64,000 nt of DNA from Achromobacter sp. UMC46 (GTDB taxonomy: Bacteria > Pseudomonadota > Gammaproteobacteria > Burkholderiales > Burkholderiaceae_B): contig NZ_LZZS01000026.1 of NCBI RefSeq assembly GCF_014170335.1, forward strand, positions 124,001 through 188,000, in the 5' to 3' direction. How positions within the stretch are numbered: the first letter of the stretch is position 1; each line of letters opens with the position of its first letter. Of the stretch, positions 34,504 to 42,910 are shown one piece after another. The notes under the pieces are model-generated. The model did not search any database, had not been told where the DNA came from, and saw only the letters and a list, made by a program, of their open reading frames with translations. The translations under genes were made by a program, and so were the position numbers.

Positions 34504-35958
34504 ATGTCCCAGCCTGACGCCACCCCGTTCGACTACATCCTTGCCGGCGGCACCGTCATCGACGGCGCCAACACCCCGGGCCAGCGCGCCGACGTCGGCG
34601 TGCGCGGCGACCGCATCGCCGCCGTGGGCGACCTGTCCGCCAGCGCCGCCCGCCGCCGGATCGACGTCAGCGGCAAGGTGGTCGCGCCCGGTTTCATCGA
34701 CTCGCACACGCACGACGACAACTACCTGCTCAAGCACCGCGACATGACGCCCAAGATCTCGCAGGGCGTCACCACCGTCGTCACCGGCAACTGCGGCATC
34801 AGCCTGGCGCCGCTGGCCCACGCCAGCCCGCCCGCCCCGCTGGACCTGCTGGACGAAGGCGGCTCGTACCGCTTCGCGCGCTTCTCCGACTACCTGGACG
34901 CCCTGCGCGCCACCCCCGCCGCCGTCAACGCCGCCTGCATGGTCGGCCATTCCACGCTGCGCGCCGCCGTCATGCCCGACCTGCAGCGCGAGGCCACGCC
35001 CGACGAAGTGCAGGCCATGCGGACGCTGGCCGACGACGCCCTGGCCAGCGGCGCCATCGGCATCTCGACCGGCACCTTCTACCCCCCCGCCGCCCGCGCC
35101 ACCACCGAAGAGATCATCGAAGTCTGCCGGCCGCTGAACACCCACGGCGGCATCTACGCCACCCACATGCGCGACGAGGGCGAGCACATCGTAGCGGCCC
35201 TGGAAGAGACCTTCCGCATCGGCCGCGAACTGGACGTGCCCGTCGTGATCTCGCACCACAAGGTCATGGGCCAGCCCAACTTCGGCCGCTCCCGGGAAAC
35301 GCTGCCCCTGATCGAAGCCGCCATGGCCACACAAGACGTCTCGCTGGACGCCTACCCCTACGTGGCCGGCTCCACCATGCTCAAGCAAGACCGCGTGCTC
35401 TTGGCCGGCCGCACCATCATCACCTGGTGCAAGCCGTTCCCGGAACTGAGCGGACGCGACCTGGAGGAAGTGGCCGCCGAACGCGGCAAGTCCAAGTACG
35501 ACGTCGTGCCGGACCTGCAGCCCGCCGGCGCCATCTACTTCATGATGGACGAGCCCGACGTCCAGCGCATCCTGAAATTCGGCCCCACCATGATCGGCTC
35601 GGACGGCCTGCCCCATGACGAACGTCCCCACCCCCGCCTGTGGGGCACCTTCCCCCGCGTGCTGGGCCACTACTCCCGCGACCTGGGCCTCTTTCCGCTA
35701 GAGACCGCCGTCTGGAAAATGACCGGTCTGACCGCCGCCAAATTCGGCTTGGCCGAACGCGGCCAGGTGCAGCCGGGCTACTTCGCCGACCTGGTGGTCT
35801 TCGACCCCGCCACCGTCGCCGACGCCGCCACCTTCGAACGCCCCACCGAACGCGCCGCCGGCATCCACTCCGTCTATGTCAACGGCGCCCCCGTCTGGGA
35901 AGACCAGGCCTTCACCGGCCAGCACGCCGGCCGCGTCCTGAACCGGACCGCCGCCTGA
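34504..35958 (+). CDS. D-aminoacylase (N-acyl-D-amino-acid deacylase)
   Basis: A 484-residue amidohydrolase, the same length as D-aminoacylases known from Alcaligenes/Achromobacter strains. It removes acyl groups from N-acyl-D-amino acids. Zinc ligands are visible: FIDSHTHDD, TGNCGISLAPL (the metal-binding Cys typical of this group), YATHMRDEG, VISHHKVMG and GSDGLPHDERPHPRLWGTF (catalytic Asp). The start follows GCCGGAG. It sits in one run with a peptide importer, M81 peptidase, amino acid oxidase and RidA, which gives a coherent D-amino-acid release and oxidation pathway. Confidence 0.94.
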   Translation: MSQPDATPFDYILAGGTVIDGANTPGQRADVGVRGDRIAAVGDLSASAARRRIDVSGKVVAPGFIDSHTHDDNYLLKHRDMTPKISQGVTTVVTGNCGISLAPLAHASPPAPLDLLDEGGSYRFARFSDYLDALRATPAAVNAACMVGHSTLRAAVMPDLQREATPDEVQAMRTLADDALASGAIGISTGTFYPPAARATTEEIIEVCRPLNTHGGIYATHMRDEGEHIVAALEETFRIGRELDVPVVISHHKVMGQPNFGRSRETLPLIEAAMATQDVSLDAYPYVAGSTMLKQDRVLLAGRTIITWCKPFPELSGRDLEEVAAERGKSKYDVVPDLQPAGAIYFMMDEPDVQRILKFGPTMIGSDGLPHDERPHPRLWGTFPRVLGHYSRDLGLFPLETAVWKMTGLTAAKFGLAERGQVQPGYFADLVVFDPATVADAATFERPTERAAGIHSVYVNGAPVWEDQAFTGQHAGRVLNRTAA

Positions 35959-36031
35959 ACCCGCCCACCCCTTACAATCCGGCGTAGACGCGGCAGGGCT
36001 TGCGGGCCCTGCCCCAGCCCCCAACCCCTTG

Positions 36032-36679
36032 ATGCCCGACCGCTACATGGCCCTACCCGGCAATACGTCCCCCCCCGAGATCGTGGGCAAGGAAGAAATG
36101 GGCGCCCGCCTGCGCGCCGAGCGCAAAGCCAGAAAAATGACCTTGCAGGCGCTATCGCAGGCCAGCGGCATCGCGGTATCGACGCTGTCAAAGGCCGAAC
36201 TCGGCCAGATCGCCCTGAGCTACGAAAAGTTCGCCGCGCTGGCCCGCGCGCTGGACATCGACATGACCCGCCTGTTCATGCTGCGCGACGCCTCCCAAGC
36301 CGCCGTCGCCCCCACTTACGTCAAGAACAAGCTCAGCGACGCCCGCGACTACATCACCGAGAACTATCACTACCGCCTGCTGATGGGCGAATACCCCGGC
36401 AAGAAGATGCTGCCGATGGTCGCCTTGATCGATTCACGCAAGGTGGTGGAGTTCGAGGACTACATCCGGCACCCGGGCCAGGAGTTCGTCGTGGTGCTAT
36501 CGGGCAAGGTGCGGATTCAGTTCGAGAATGGCGACAGCGTGGTGCTGGGGAAGCTGGAGTCGGCGTATTTTGATAGCAGTATCGGGCACGTGTACCTGTC
36601 GTTGAGCAGGAAGCCGGCGGAAGTACTGGCGGTATGCAGCGACATGGAGGACGTGCCTTCGAGGTTGAAGGGGAGCTGA
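36032..36679 (+). CDS. XRE-family regulator with C-terminal cupin
   Basis: A 215-residue regulator. An XRE helix-turn-helix covers about residues 22-80 (MGARLRAERKARKMTLQALSQASGIAVSTLSKAELGQ). A cupin follows, from about 130 (VEFEDYIRHPGQEFVVVLSGKVRIQF, then YFDSSIGHVYLSLSRKPAEVLAV). Such XRE-cupin proteins sense small metabolites and often sit at the end of amino-acid or amine catabolic operons. It is 73 bases after the D-aminoacylase gene in the same direction and is the likely local regulator. A TTG directly before the ATG, and an ATG 5 codons later, are alternative starts. Confidence 0.9.
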   Translation: MPDRYMALPGNTSPPEIVGKEEMGARLRAERKARKMTLQALSQASGIAVSTLSKAELGQIALSYEKFAALARALDIDMTRLFMLRDASQAAVAPTYVKNKLSDARDYITENYHYRLLMGEYPGKKMLPMVALIDSRKVVEFEDYIRHPGQEFVVVLSGKVRIQFENGDSVVLGKLESAYFDSSIGHVYLSLSRKPAEVLAVCSDMEDVPSRLKGS

Positions 36680-37345
36680 GAGGCCGAGGCTTGGGCTGGG
36701 CTGGGCTTGGACGTCTTCTTCGGTTTCGGCGCGAGCTTGGACTTCGACGTTGACCCTCGATGATTTGAGGTTTTGCCTTGCGCTGGCATATGGCTGTAAT
36801 AGAAGCCGGCCATACTCGTCGACGAGATGCTTGGGGGGACCCCGGTCTGGACCGGACCAGCCCTGGATATTCATATGAATGGTAATTCGTTGGCCCGGGC
36901 CAAAAGCCGGCTTACGATGCCTGGCATCTACTGGGCCCGGTGCCCGCAGGAATGCTCCGACATGCAACGCTTGATCTCCCCCATTTTGACCCGCCGCCCG
37001 GCCCTCCTTGCCGGCCCGCTTAGTGGCCGCCGCTATGACGCGGTGTATTCGGTAAAAGCCCACCGTGAAGCCCGGATGTTGAATGAATCGGCACAGCGGA
37101 TTCTGGCTGTTTCGGCCCGGTATATGTTGGCTGGGGCTTGATTCTTATTTTGTGATTCCTGGCATTGCGCTGGGCAGCGCCGCAGTCAAAATCCCGCTGA
37201 GACGTCAGGTTTCAGCGGGATTCTTTTTAAGCGCTCATTGGGGCGACCACGGGCAGCTCACAATTTCAAGTCCGGCTCTTCACGGAGTCGACGCAGGTAC
37301 GAAAAGCGCGTCGGCTTCCTGCCAACCCCCGGTGTGCGGCGGTTC
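36680..37345. other. Gene-poor stretch with two perfect palindromes
   Basis: No convincing gene is visible in 666 bases. A plus-strand open frame at 36827-37141 has no family resemblance and no good ribosome site. Two perfect palindromes lie close together: ATTCATATGAAT (36869-36880) and TTGGCCCGGGCCAA (36890-36903). A terminator at 37190-37228 closes the stretch. This marks the left flank of the low-GC accessory region. Confidence 0.5.
37190..37228 (+). terminator. Rho-independent terminator at left edge of accessory region
   Basis: AATCCCGCTGA (37190-37200) pairs perfectly with TCAGCGGGATT (37212-37222), followed by CTTTTT. No gene ends directly before it on the plus strand; the closest is the XRE-cupin gene 511 bases upstream. 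It may therefore be left over from a lost gene. Confidence 0.8.
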
Positions 37346-37792
37346 TTACAAGGATGTTCTCAGCTTCACGAACACGAGTTCAGGATCCTGATCATCCAGA
37401 TTCTCAATTTGGCCACTTTCGATAAAGCCAAGCTGTCCGAGCAAATGGCGCATCGCGATGTTTGAAGTATTCGTCGACGTGAACAACTTGCCTCCTTGGC
37501 ATCGCAACTCCAACGTCCGCATGATTGCCGTCGCGACGCCACGGCGCCGTGCAGAATCCTTGACCACGATTAGCGGGATGAAGTCGTGCTCGAAGAAGGA
37601 TCTGTTAAGCACCCCGTAACCGATTAGCGCAGAAGCACATTCCGCTTCTACCGCGGCCCAGCATTGGCCCGCGGCCACCGCATTGGCGATAAATGTCCTT
37701 CTAGCCAGTTCCTGCTTGGCGATCGGATCCAGTTCAATGATCGAATCGATGTCGTAGCTCTGGGCTAGCCGGACGTTCGTTTGAGGAGGCAT
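37346..37792 (-). CDS. GNAT family N-acetyltransferase
   Basis: A 148-residue GNAT protein. The acetyl-CoA loop is VVKDSARRRGVATAIMRTLE, and the C-terminal TNTSNIAMRHLLGQLGFIESG is the usual end of the fold. The substrate is unknown. Base composition is lower in GC than the operon to the left, and it belongs to a cluster of accessory genes. No partner gene is co-directional close by. Confidence 0.85.
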   Translation of the reverse strand: MPPQTNVRLAQSYDIDSIIELDPIAKQELARRTFIANAVAAGQCWAAVEAECASALIGYGVLNRSFFEHDFIPLIVVKDSARRRGVATAIMRTLELRCQGGKLFTSTNTSNIAMRHLLGQLGFIESGQIENLDDQDPELVFVKLRTSL

Positions 37793-37896
37793 AGTCGCAA
37801 CGCATCAGGATTGGAGAATTCTTAGTCTATCGTGTCAGGGAAGCTCAGCCGCAGTTGCCTTGCGCCGACGGCGTTTCTGGGCGAAAACGGCCGCCC

Positions 37897-37918
37897 GTTT
37901 TCGACCCACAGCGGTCCT
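37897..37918. repeat. Dispersed intergenic repeat, copy A (partial)
   Basis: GTTTTCGACCC (37897-37907) plus GCGGTCCT (37911-37918) with a 3-base spacer. The same two blocks with the same spacing recur at 38615-38636 (copy B). Here the half with TGGCCGGAAGC is absent. It lies between the GNAT gene and the nucleotidyltransferase gene. Confidence 0.6.
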
Positions 37919-37926
37919 ATGTGCGG

Positions 37927-38511
37927 TCAGGGTGTACAGATTGATAGCCGAGGCCATCGGTGGCCGAATCGCTTGGAACTCACGCGGTGCATAAACGTTG
38001 AGACGCTCGCCCGCCGAGGGTTGTGCCGAACTCGCAGTTCAAACAGGTCACTCAATCCGTACGGCGCTATGACCTTCAATGATTCATCACCGTCCAGGTA
38101 AATGCCAACGCAAGTGGCAAACTCTGGCCAAGTGGCCAGCCCATCGTCCAAAGACGTTAGGGGTGAAACCACCTGGCCGAGCGCTTCTGCGAACCACTCG
38201 TGCACTCTGGCCTGGTTTGTCACTTCCCAAGTGAGCGAGGGAAGGAGCCAATGCAGCCGCTCTTGAAGTTCGGCATCCAGAGCTAGAGGCGCTTCGGCAT
38301 CAAAGTACGCAACGTCCACGTCATCCAAGTTCGAGGGCTCCTGAAAGCCATGCAAGCTATCCCAAACCAAGGATCTGATGGCCCCTGCACCGATGCACCA
38401 CGAGGGCAAACCAAGGCAGCGAACCGCCCGCAGCGCAGCCATCAGTTGCTCAGAGGATTCGACGAGGTCGCATAGTTGTTGCTCATAGCCAGCTCGAACG
38501 GTTGTCATCAT
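37927..38511 (-). CDS. Nucleotidyltransferase family protein (COG3575-like)
   Basis: A 194-residue protein of the COG3575 nucleotidyltransferase-like group. The motifs LRAVRCLGLPSWCIGAGAIRSLVWDSLHGF and LDDVDVAYFDAE, holding the Asp pair of the nucleotidyltransferase fold, are well preserved. DLFELRVRHNP is the usual C-terminal element. The molecular role of the group is unknown. The start is at the ATGATG after an AGTTCCTGGCG leader. Upstream in-frame codons overlap a dispersed repeat and were left out. The reading frame ends beside repeat copy A. Confidence 0.8.
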   Translation of the reverse strand: MMTTVRAGYEQQLCDLVESSEQLMAALRAVRCLGLPSWCIGAGAIRSLVWDSLHGFQEPSNLDDVDVAYFDAEAPLALDAELQERLHWLLPSLTWEVTNQARVHEWFAEALGQVVSPLTSLDDGLATWPEFATCVGIYLDGDESLKVIAPYGLSDLFELRVRHNPRRASVSTFMHRVSSKRFGHRWPRLSICTP

Positions 38512-38581
38512 TTCGCCAGGAACTAGAATTTCGGGTTGCTTGTATGTGGAAACAGCATATCCGGAATCGTCCGGACGACCA

Positions 38582-38636
38582 CTCCTGGCCGGAAGCGGTT
38601 GTCGAAGACTGGCAGTTTTCGACCCGTTGCGGTCCT
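38582..38636. repeat. Dispersed intergenic repeat, copy B
   Basis: CTCCTGGCCGGAAGCGG (38582-38598) is followed by GTTTTCGACCC (38615-38625) and GCGGTCCT (38629-38636). The first block is identical over 17 bases to copy C at 41023-41039; the last two are identical to copy A. It lies in the divergent spacer between the nucleotidyltransferase and the MerR-methyltransferase genes. Confidence 0.7.
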
Positions 38637-38800
38637 TTTGGGAGGGCAGCAATCGTCCAGAATCGTTCACTCAAAGCACAAACTGCTACCGACCAAGCAC
38701 GGAAATTGTCGCAACGAAAAAAGGCTCTGTAGCCAATTTTCTCTTTACCTGTCTATAACTTCATGGTTTATGGTTTACGCCCTAGAACGAGGGAAAGGTC

Positions 38801-39976
38801 ATGTATCGCATTTCCGAATTGGCGCTGAAAGTGGGTTTAAGCCGTTCTACGCTGCTTTACTACGAGAAGCTGGGGTTGATCTCATCCCAGCGGCAGGCCA
38901 ATGGATATCGAACGTACTCAGAGCACGACCTGCAGCAGTTGAAATTGCTGCAGCAGCTTCAAGCAGGTGGGCTGACATTAAAAGAGTGCCAAGCGTGCTT
39001 AGAAACACGAATAGACAGGTCATTATTACTTGAGCGATTCCAGGCTCTGGAACAGGAGATCGCGCAGAAACAACAATCTAGAGATCTGCTCGCAGCAATG
39101 CTTGGAAAAGCCTCCATGCGTGGTTGGCACCAAGCTTTGGACAGCCAGGCTCCAGGCGCTCATTTAGCTTGGTTGCTGAAGCAAGGTTTCAACGAAAAGC
39201 AGGCACTACGCTTGAAGTGGTTATCAAAGGATATGAATGAGCATGACCACTATATGGCCGATTTCGAGCGAATCTTTGATGGTTTGGATCGCCTAGGGCC
39301 GGGGTCGGCTGAGGATACATTGCAAGCACTCTATGCGTTACCCACTGTGCCGCAGAGCCTGCTGGATATCGGTTGCGGCCGAGGCCTGAGCACGCTGCTA
39401 CTGGCGAAACATACCCAAGGGCTGGTCACCGCCTTGGACAACGACGAGTACAACCTAACGTGCCTAAAAGAGGCTGTCGCAGCCAATGCATTGGAAGATC
39501 ACGTCCAGCTGCTGTGCGCCAGCATGACCGAAGTGCCGTTTGAAGGCAGTTCATTTGAAGCTATTTGGGCCGAGGGTAGCGCGTACATCATGGGCTTTGG
39601 TAATGCCCTCAAAAGCTGGCGGCGGTTTATCAGACCGCAAGGGTTCCTGGTGGTAAGTGATTTGATATGGCTGACCGATAATCCGCGTTCTGAAGCCTCA
39701 TCGTTCTGGCAGAAAAACTACCCTGGCATGACAACGCTGGAGAATCGCGTTTCCAGCATTACATCACTGGGCTATCGAGTCGTATGTAGTTTTCCATTAA
39801 GCCAACATGCGTGGGAAAACTACTTGGGCCCCCTGCGCGAAAAGATTGCAGAGCTGTCCGTACAAGAATTTTCCTCAAAGGCGCTGGCAGATATCAAGGA
39901 CGAGATTGATATCCACGAGCGCTTCCTCGATGACTACGGCTACCAGTTTTTCGTGTTGCAGAAGAACAGCGCCTAG
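38801..39976 (+). CDS. MerR regulator fused to SAM-dependent methyltransferase
   Basis: A 391-residue two-domain protein. Residues 1-70 are a MerR winged helix ([41 protein letters not shown]), and 70-120 a coiled-coil dimer helix. From about 180 on comes a class I methyltransferase with motif [16 protein letters not shown] and the later ALDNDEY and [11 protein letters not shown] segments. The DNA-binding part probably senses a signal through the methyltransferase part or its substrate; this combination is known but not characterised. GGGAAAGG precedes the ATG, and CCCT/AGGG arms (38780-38793) overlap that leader. Confidence 0.88.
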   Translation: MYRISELALKVGLSRSTLLYYEKLGLISSQRQANGYRTYSEHDLQQLKLLQQLQAGGLTLKECQACLETRIDRSLLLERFQALEQEIAQKQQSRDLLAAMLGKASMRGWHQALDSQAPGAHLAWLLKQGFNEKQALRLKWLSKDMNEHDHYMADFERIFDGLDRLGPGSAEDTLQALYALPTVPQSLLDIGCGRGLSTLLLAKHTQGLVTALDNDEYNLTCLKEAVAANALEDHVQLLCASMTEVPFEGSSFEAIWAEGSAYIMGFGNALKSWRRFIRPQGFLVVSDLIWLTDNPRSEASSFWQKNYPGMTTLENRVSSITSLGYRVVCSFPLSQHAWENYLGPLREKIAELSVQEFSSKALADIKDEIDIHERFLDDYGYQFFVLQKNSA

Positions 39977-40023
39977 TCTCGAAACATTGTTCATCAAGCC
40001 CTGAAACTAATTGGGTCGATATC

Positions 40024-40842
40024 ATGAATATTAAAAAATCGGAACAACGGACGCCGCACGTCCTCGCAAAAGGCGGCCGCATCTCGCACCAACGCGACGC
40101 TTTGGGCCGTGTCAGGGCGGTCGAATGCTATACCCGAGAAGGCCAGTTGCTTTCCGACTGCACGCTCAGCGTATTCAACAAGCTGGAGACGATCCTGCAG
40201 CACAACCAAGGCATCAATCCACCTGGATTTGACTATGCGTTCAACCTGACCTGTGGCAACCAGTACACAAAAAACACTGCCCTGTTCAACACACTACGGG
40301 GCCTGTTCGATCAAGACACTAGAGAAAAACTCAATATGAATTTTAATATCCGCAATGAACGATCTGAAGACATCGAACGCATATTCAAACTGACTGCTGC
40401 GGCATTTGAGCAGGAAAAACACTCCAGCCACACCGAGCAATTTATTATCGATGCACTACGCCAAGCAGGACAATTAACAGTTTCGCTGGTTGCAGTGGAG
40501 AATGATGAAATCGTTGGGCACGTCGCCATTTCCCCAGTCACCTTGTCTTCCGGTACTGCAGGTTGGTATGGGCTTGGGCCAATTTCCGTATTGCCGCGCC
40601 GCCAAGGCCAGGGTATCGGCTCATCCCTGATGAAAGCTGCTCTTGCCGAGTTACAAGACCAGGGTGCAGCTGGATGCGTAGTGTTGGGTGATCCTGGCTA
40701 TTACGGTCGCTTTGGCTTCAAAGCGTACGCAGGTTTGGAGCTGCCTGGGGTTCCCCAAGAGTATTTCCAAGCCTTGTCTTTCGGCGGTGATTTGCCTGCA
40801 GATACTGTGCAATATCACGAGTCCTTTGACGCCACGGAGTGA
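40024..40842 (+). CDS. GNAT acetyltransferase with an unexplained N-terminal extension (possible gene fusion)
   Basis: A 272-residue open frame in two parts. From Met105 (base 40336) it is a YhbS-like GNAT acetyltransferase of about 168 residues ([54 protein letters not shown]). Residues 1-104 ([21 protein letters not shown] to LRGLFDQDT) belong to no family I recognise and look like the truncated front of another protein. GNAT proteins of this group normally start at the internal Met, and that Met has only a weak ribosome site. The simplest reading is an in-frame fusion created by a deletion or transfer event. It follows the MerR fusion by 47 bases. Confidence 0.7.
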   Translation: MNIKKSEQRTPHVLAKGGRISHQRDALGRVRAVECYTREGQLLSDCTLSVFNKLETILQHNQGINPPGFDYAFNLTCGNQYTKNTALFNTLRGLFDQDTREKLNMNFNIRNERSEDIERIFKLTAAAFEQEKHSSHTEQFIIDALRQAGQLTVSLVAVENDEIVGHVAISPVTLSSGTAGWYGLGPISVLPRRQGQGIGSSLMKAALAELQDQGAAGCVVLGDPGYYGRFGFKAYAGLELPGVPQEYFQALSFGGDLPADTVQYHESFDATE

Positions 40843-40987
40843 GCTGGGAGCGCCCAGGTCATGCTTTCATCCTGATAACGCTCGGTTCATTCAATGCATT
40901 TTCCGGCAGCGGCATCAACTTTTTGAGTGAATTACAGCCTTGCGCAGCAGGTCACAAAGAGCGGAAAGTAGAGCGAGTTGAACATCT

Positions 40988-41039
40988 ACTTTCGACCAAA
41001 ATCTGCTTTCCTCGAAAGGCAGCTCCTGGCCGGAAGCGG
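40988..41039. repeat. Dispersed intergenic repeat, copy C
   Basis: ACTTTCGACC (40988-40997) is followed by CTCCTGGCCGGAAGCGG (41023-41039), the latter identical to copy B over 17 bases. The order of the two blocks is reversed relative to copy B. It lies in the 300-base space between the GNAT fusion and the DUF1629 gene, which otherwise shows nothing. Confidence 0.65.
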
Positions 41040-41143
41040 CCAAGTGAATCAAGTATCACAGGCATCATTTCGCCGGAACTTGTGGCTGCGCTAAAGCCCC
41101 GTTAGCATCTGCTCACCTGCATTCCCGTTCTGTGCCCACATCC

Positions 41144-41809
41144 ATGATGGAAGCCACCGTGACCGAACCCACCGCCATTGAAGTTTCAGGCAAAGCCGCA
41201 TCTCATAAGGGCAAATTTTTCCTGATCGACGCCAGCTTCTTGGGAAACGGCAGGGTTCCCGGCATAGACATCGCCAACGAACAGAAGCTGATCGATCCGG
41301 GGATGAATGTCGTCTCGCGTCCTAATGGAATGCCAGATCAGTATCCGGAGCGTCCGCACCTGGTTCATGTACCGGAGAAGGGCGGAATGCCACGCGATCT
41401 GGAAGAGCTCGCTGGCATATGGATTGTGTCGGAGCCGTTGAAGCAACTGCTTGAGCAATTAGACGCCGAGGCGTTTGCATTTGTGGCATGCGACTTCAGC
41501 CTTGCTGACGGCAGCCCCGCCCCTCAATACTACCTAGGCAATGTGCTGCGCACACTCGATGCCCTGGATGAAGCAGCTTCTCGCGTGAGGATCAAGCTCA
41601 GCCACAATTATCAGACCGGCGAGGACGAGAAGCTTTATAGCCTCGTTGGCGGAGCCAGCTTGGTGTTCAAACAGGATGTTGTGGGAGATGCCCATATCTT
41701 CCGCCAGGATCGCATGGGAGCACCTTTTATCTGCGACCGCGCGATGTTTGATGCATTGAGTGCGGCCAACTTCTCCGGCGTACGGCTGCGCGATGTAGCC
41801 GATATTTAG
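41144..41809 (+). CDS. DUF1629 / Imm11-type immunity-like protein
   Basis: A protein of about 221 residues in the DUF1629 family, part of the Imm11 group of immunity proteins for polymorphic toxins. Typical segments are IVSEPLKQLLEQLDAEAFAFVACD, YYLGNVLRTLDALDEAASRV, LVGGASLVFKQDVVGDAHIFR and APFICDRAMFDALSAANFSGVRLRD. No toxin gene, secretion system or RHS element is in the window, so it is an orphan. The start is uncertain: GTG at 41132 or ATG at 41144; neither has a good ribosome site. Confidence 0.8.
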   Translation: MMEATVTEPTAIEVSGKAASHKGKFFLIDASFLGNGRVPGIDIANEQKLIDPGMNVVSRPNGMPDQYPERPHLVHVPEKGGMPRDLEELAGIWIVSEPLKQLLEQLDAEAFAFVACDFSLADGSPAPQYYLGNVLRTLDALDEAASRVRIKLSHNYQTGEDEKLYSLVGGASLVFKQDVVGDAHIFRQDRMGAPFICDRAMFDALSAANFSGVRLRDVADI

Positions 41810-41882
41810 CGCTGACACGGGAGGGGAGGGTTATGGCCGCTGCGAGACCCTAAGCGGCCACGCTCGGATGTCGGTGCGGTGA

Positions 41883-41920
41883 CGCGAATGCTCGCTTTTG
41901 GCCGGAAGCACGCATTCGCG
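41883..41920. repeat. Dispersed intergenic repeat, copy D, in a stem-loop
   Basis: The core TGGCCGGAAGC (41899-41909) is shared with copies B and C. Here it lies in the loop of a hairpin formed by CGCGAATG (41883-41890) and CATTCGCG (41913-41920). The gene-free 41810-42458 stretch contains this repeat and a likely gene remnant. Confidence 0.6.
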
Positions 41921-41950
41921 AACGTCCGTCCCAAACCCATGAGCGGTCTG

Positions 41951-42214
41951 CTAATCCGCGCCTTTGGATTGCATCAAGCCAAGCTCGAGCTTGGCAATCA
42001 GTGCCCTGACCTCTCCTTCCCCCCCGGTCCAGCGGATCGCCATGCGTACCAGTCGCGACGACACAGATGCTGGAACCGTCAAACCCTGCGTCGAGGCGAT
42101 CTTCTGGGAACAATTGGGGCACTGACTCTCTCCGGGATGATTGGAAGGTTTTGGGCCGGAGCCGCAATCTACGGCTGCAACGCCCCGACACCGGCAGGTG
42201 CTGGATCTTTTTCT
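41951..42214 (-). pseudogene. Possible zinc-binding gene remnant without a start
   Basis: A minus-strand frame of 88 codons opens after a TGA (42215-42217) and closes at TAG (41951-41953), with no ATG in its first part. It reads TCRCRGVAAVDCG then QCPNCSQKIASTQG, spaced Cys pairs like a zinc ribbon, and ends RMAIRWTGGEGEVRALIAKL...KGAD with natural-looking composition. I do not recognise the family. It could be the C-terminal piece of a degraded phage-type zinc protein, or chance. Confidence 0.3.
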
Positions 42215-42458
42215 TCAACTGAGCCCGATCCCCCGTGCGCCCAACCCCGCCAGGCCGTGCCGCCTGCGATAATGCGCCGGGCGCGGTGGCCGAAATCATC
42301 TGCGGTCGGCGGTCGTTCAAGCCCTCCGGAGTGTGGAATGCAATCTCTTATCGCTGCGAAACGCGGATTGAATTCAAAAGATCGAAAGCGTCGAACGTTG
42401 CAGTGGCGTTCCCCGGGCGTTGCTCCAGATTATTATCTTATTTATACAAAAAGACCAA

Positions 42459-42842
42459 ATGAAAGTAAGAGCACTATGCATCACTTCGCTGGGAGTTTTG
42501 GCGCTAACCCAAGCATCGCTCTCCTTCGCGCAAAACATCAACGGGAAAAATCTATTTACCCAACGATGTGCCATGTGTCATGGAGCTGATATCAAAGGCA
42601 CTGGACCATTGGCCAAGAAGAGCAATCCCCCCACACCCGATCTGACCACTGCCGTTTTCAAGAAGCGACTCCACGACTATCCAGGCGTTATAGTTTCCTC
42701 GGTAATACTCCGCCCGAATGGAGATTTGATTCCAAGGACTTTGCGAGAAAATGGTGTAAAGCTGGCGCCACATTCCTGGACCGTTCAGGATTTTCGCGAT
42801 TTAAATACTTACATGAGTGGCGTGATTTCGAAAAGCCGATAG
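42459..42842 (+). CDS. Small periplasmic cytochrome c
   Basis: A 127-residue class I cytochrome c. The signal peptide spans residues 1-25 (cut near SFAQNING). Heme attaches at CAMCH (residues about 36-40). A candidate axial Met lies near the end (YMSGVISKSR). It is similar in size to soluble mono-heme electron carriers. GC is low for the organism. No oxidase or dehydrogenase gene is adjacent, so the partner is unknown. An ATG 13 codons upstream was rejected because it would bury the signal peptide. Confidence 0.85.
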   Translation: MKVRALCITSLGVLALTQASLSFAQNINGKNLFTQRCAMCHGADIKGTGPLAKKSNPPTPDLTTAVFKKRLHDYPGVIVSSVILRPNGDLIPRTLRENGVKLAPHSWTVQDFRDLNTYMSGVISKSR

Positions 42843-42859
42843 CTTTTAGGCGCATAAAA

Positions 42860-42908
42860 GGTGCCAGACCGCGTATTCACCATGAGATGCAGTCTGGCAT
42901 CTTTTTTT
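42860..42908 (+). terminator. Rho-independent terminator after cytochrome c gene
   Basis: GGTGCCAGAC (42860-42869) pairs with GTCTGGCATC (42892-42901, with one G-T pair), followed by seven T residues. It also lies directly after the convergent VOC gene and may serve both. Confidence 0.85.
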
Positions 42909-42910
42909 GT

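Noticed and set aside
36827-37141. 104-codon plus-strand frame in the gene-poor flank
   Set aside because: No ribosome site, no similarity I can see, and biased composition; kept only as a note.
38512-38670. 53-residue upstream extension of the COG3575 protein
   Set aside because: It crosses repeat copy B and does not resemble the family start; the ATGATG at 38511 fits better.
37346-42842. An integron cassette array
   Set aside because: Genes are in both orientations, no integrase gene is present and no pair of GTTRRRY / RYYYAAC attC ends was found; the shared repeat is of another kind.
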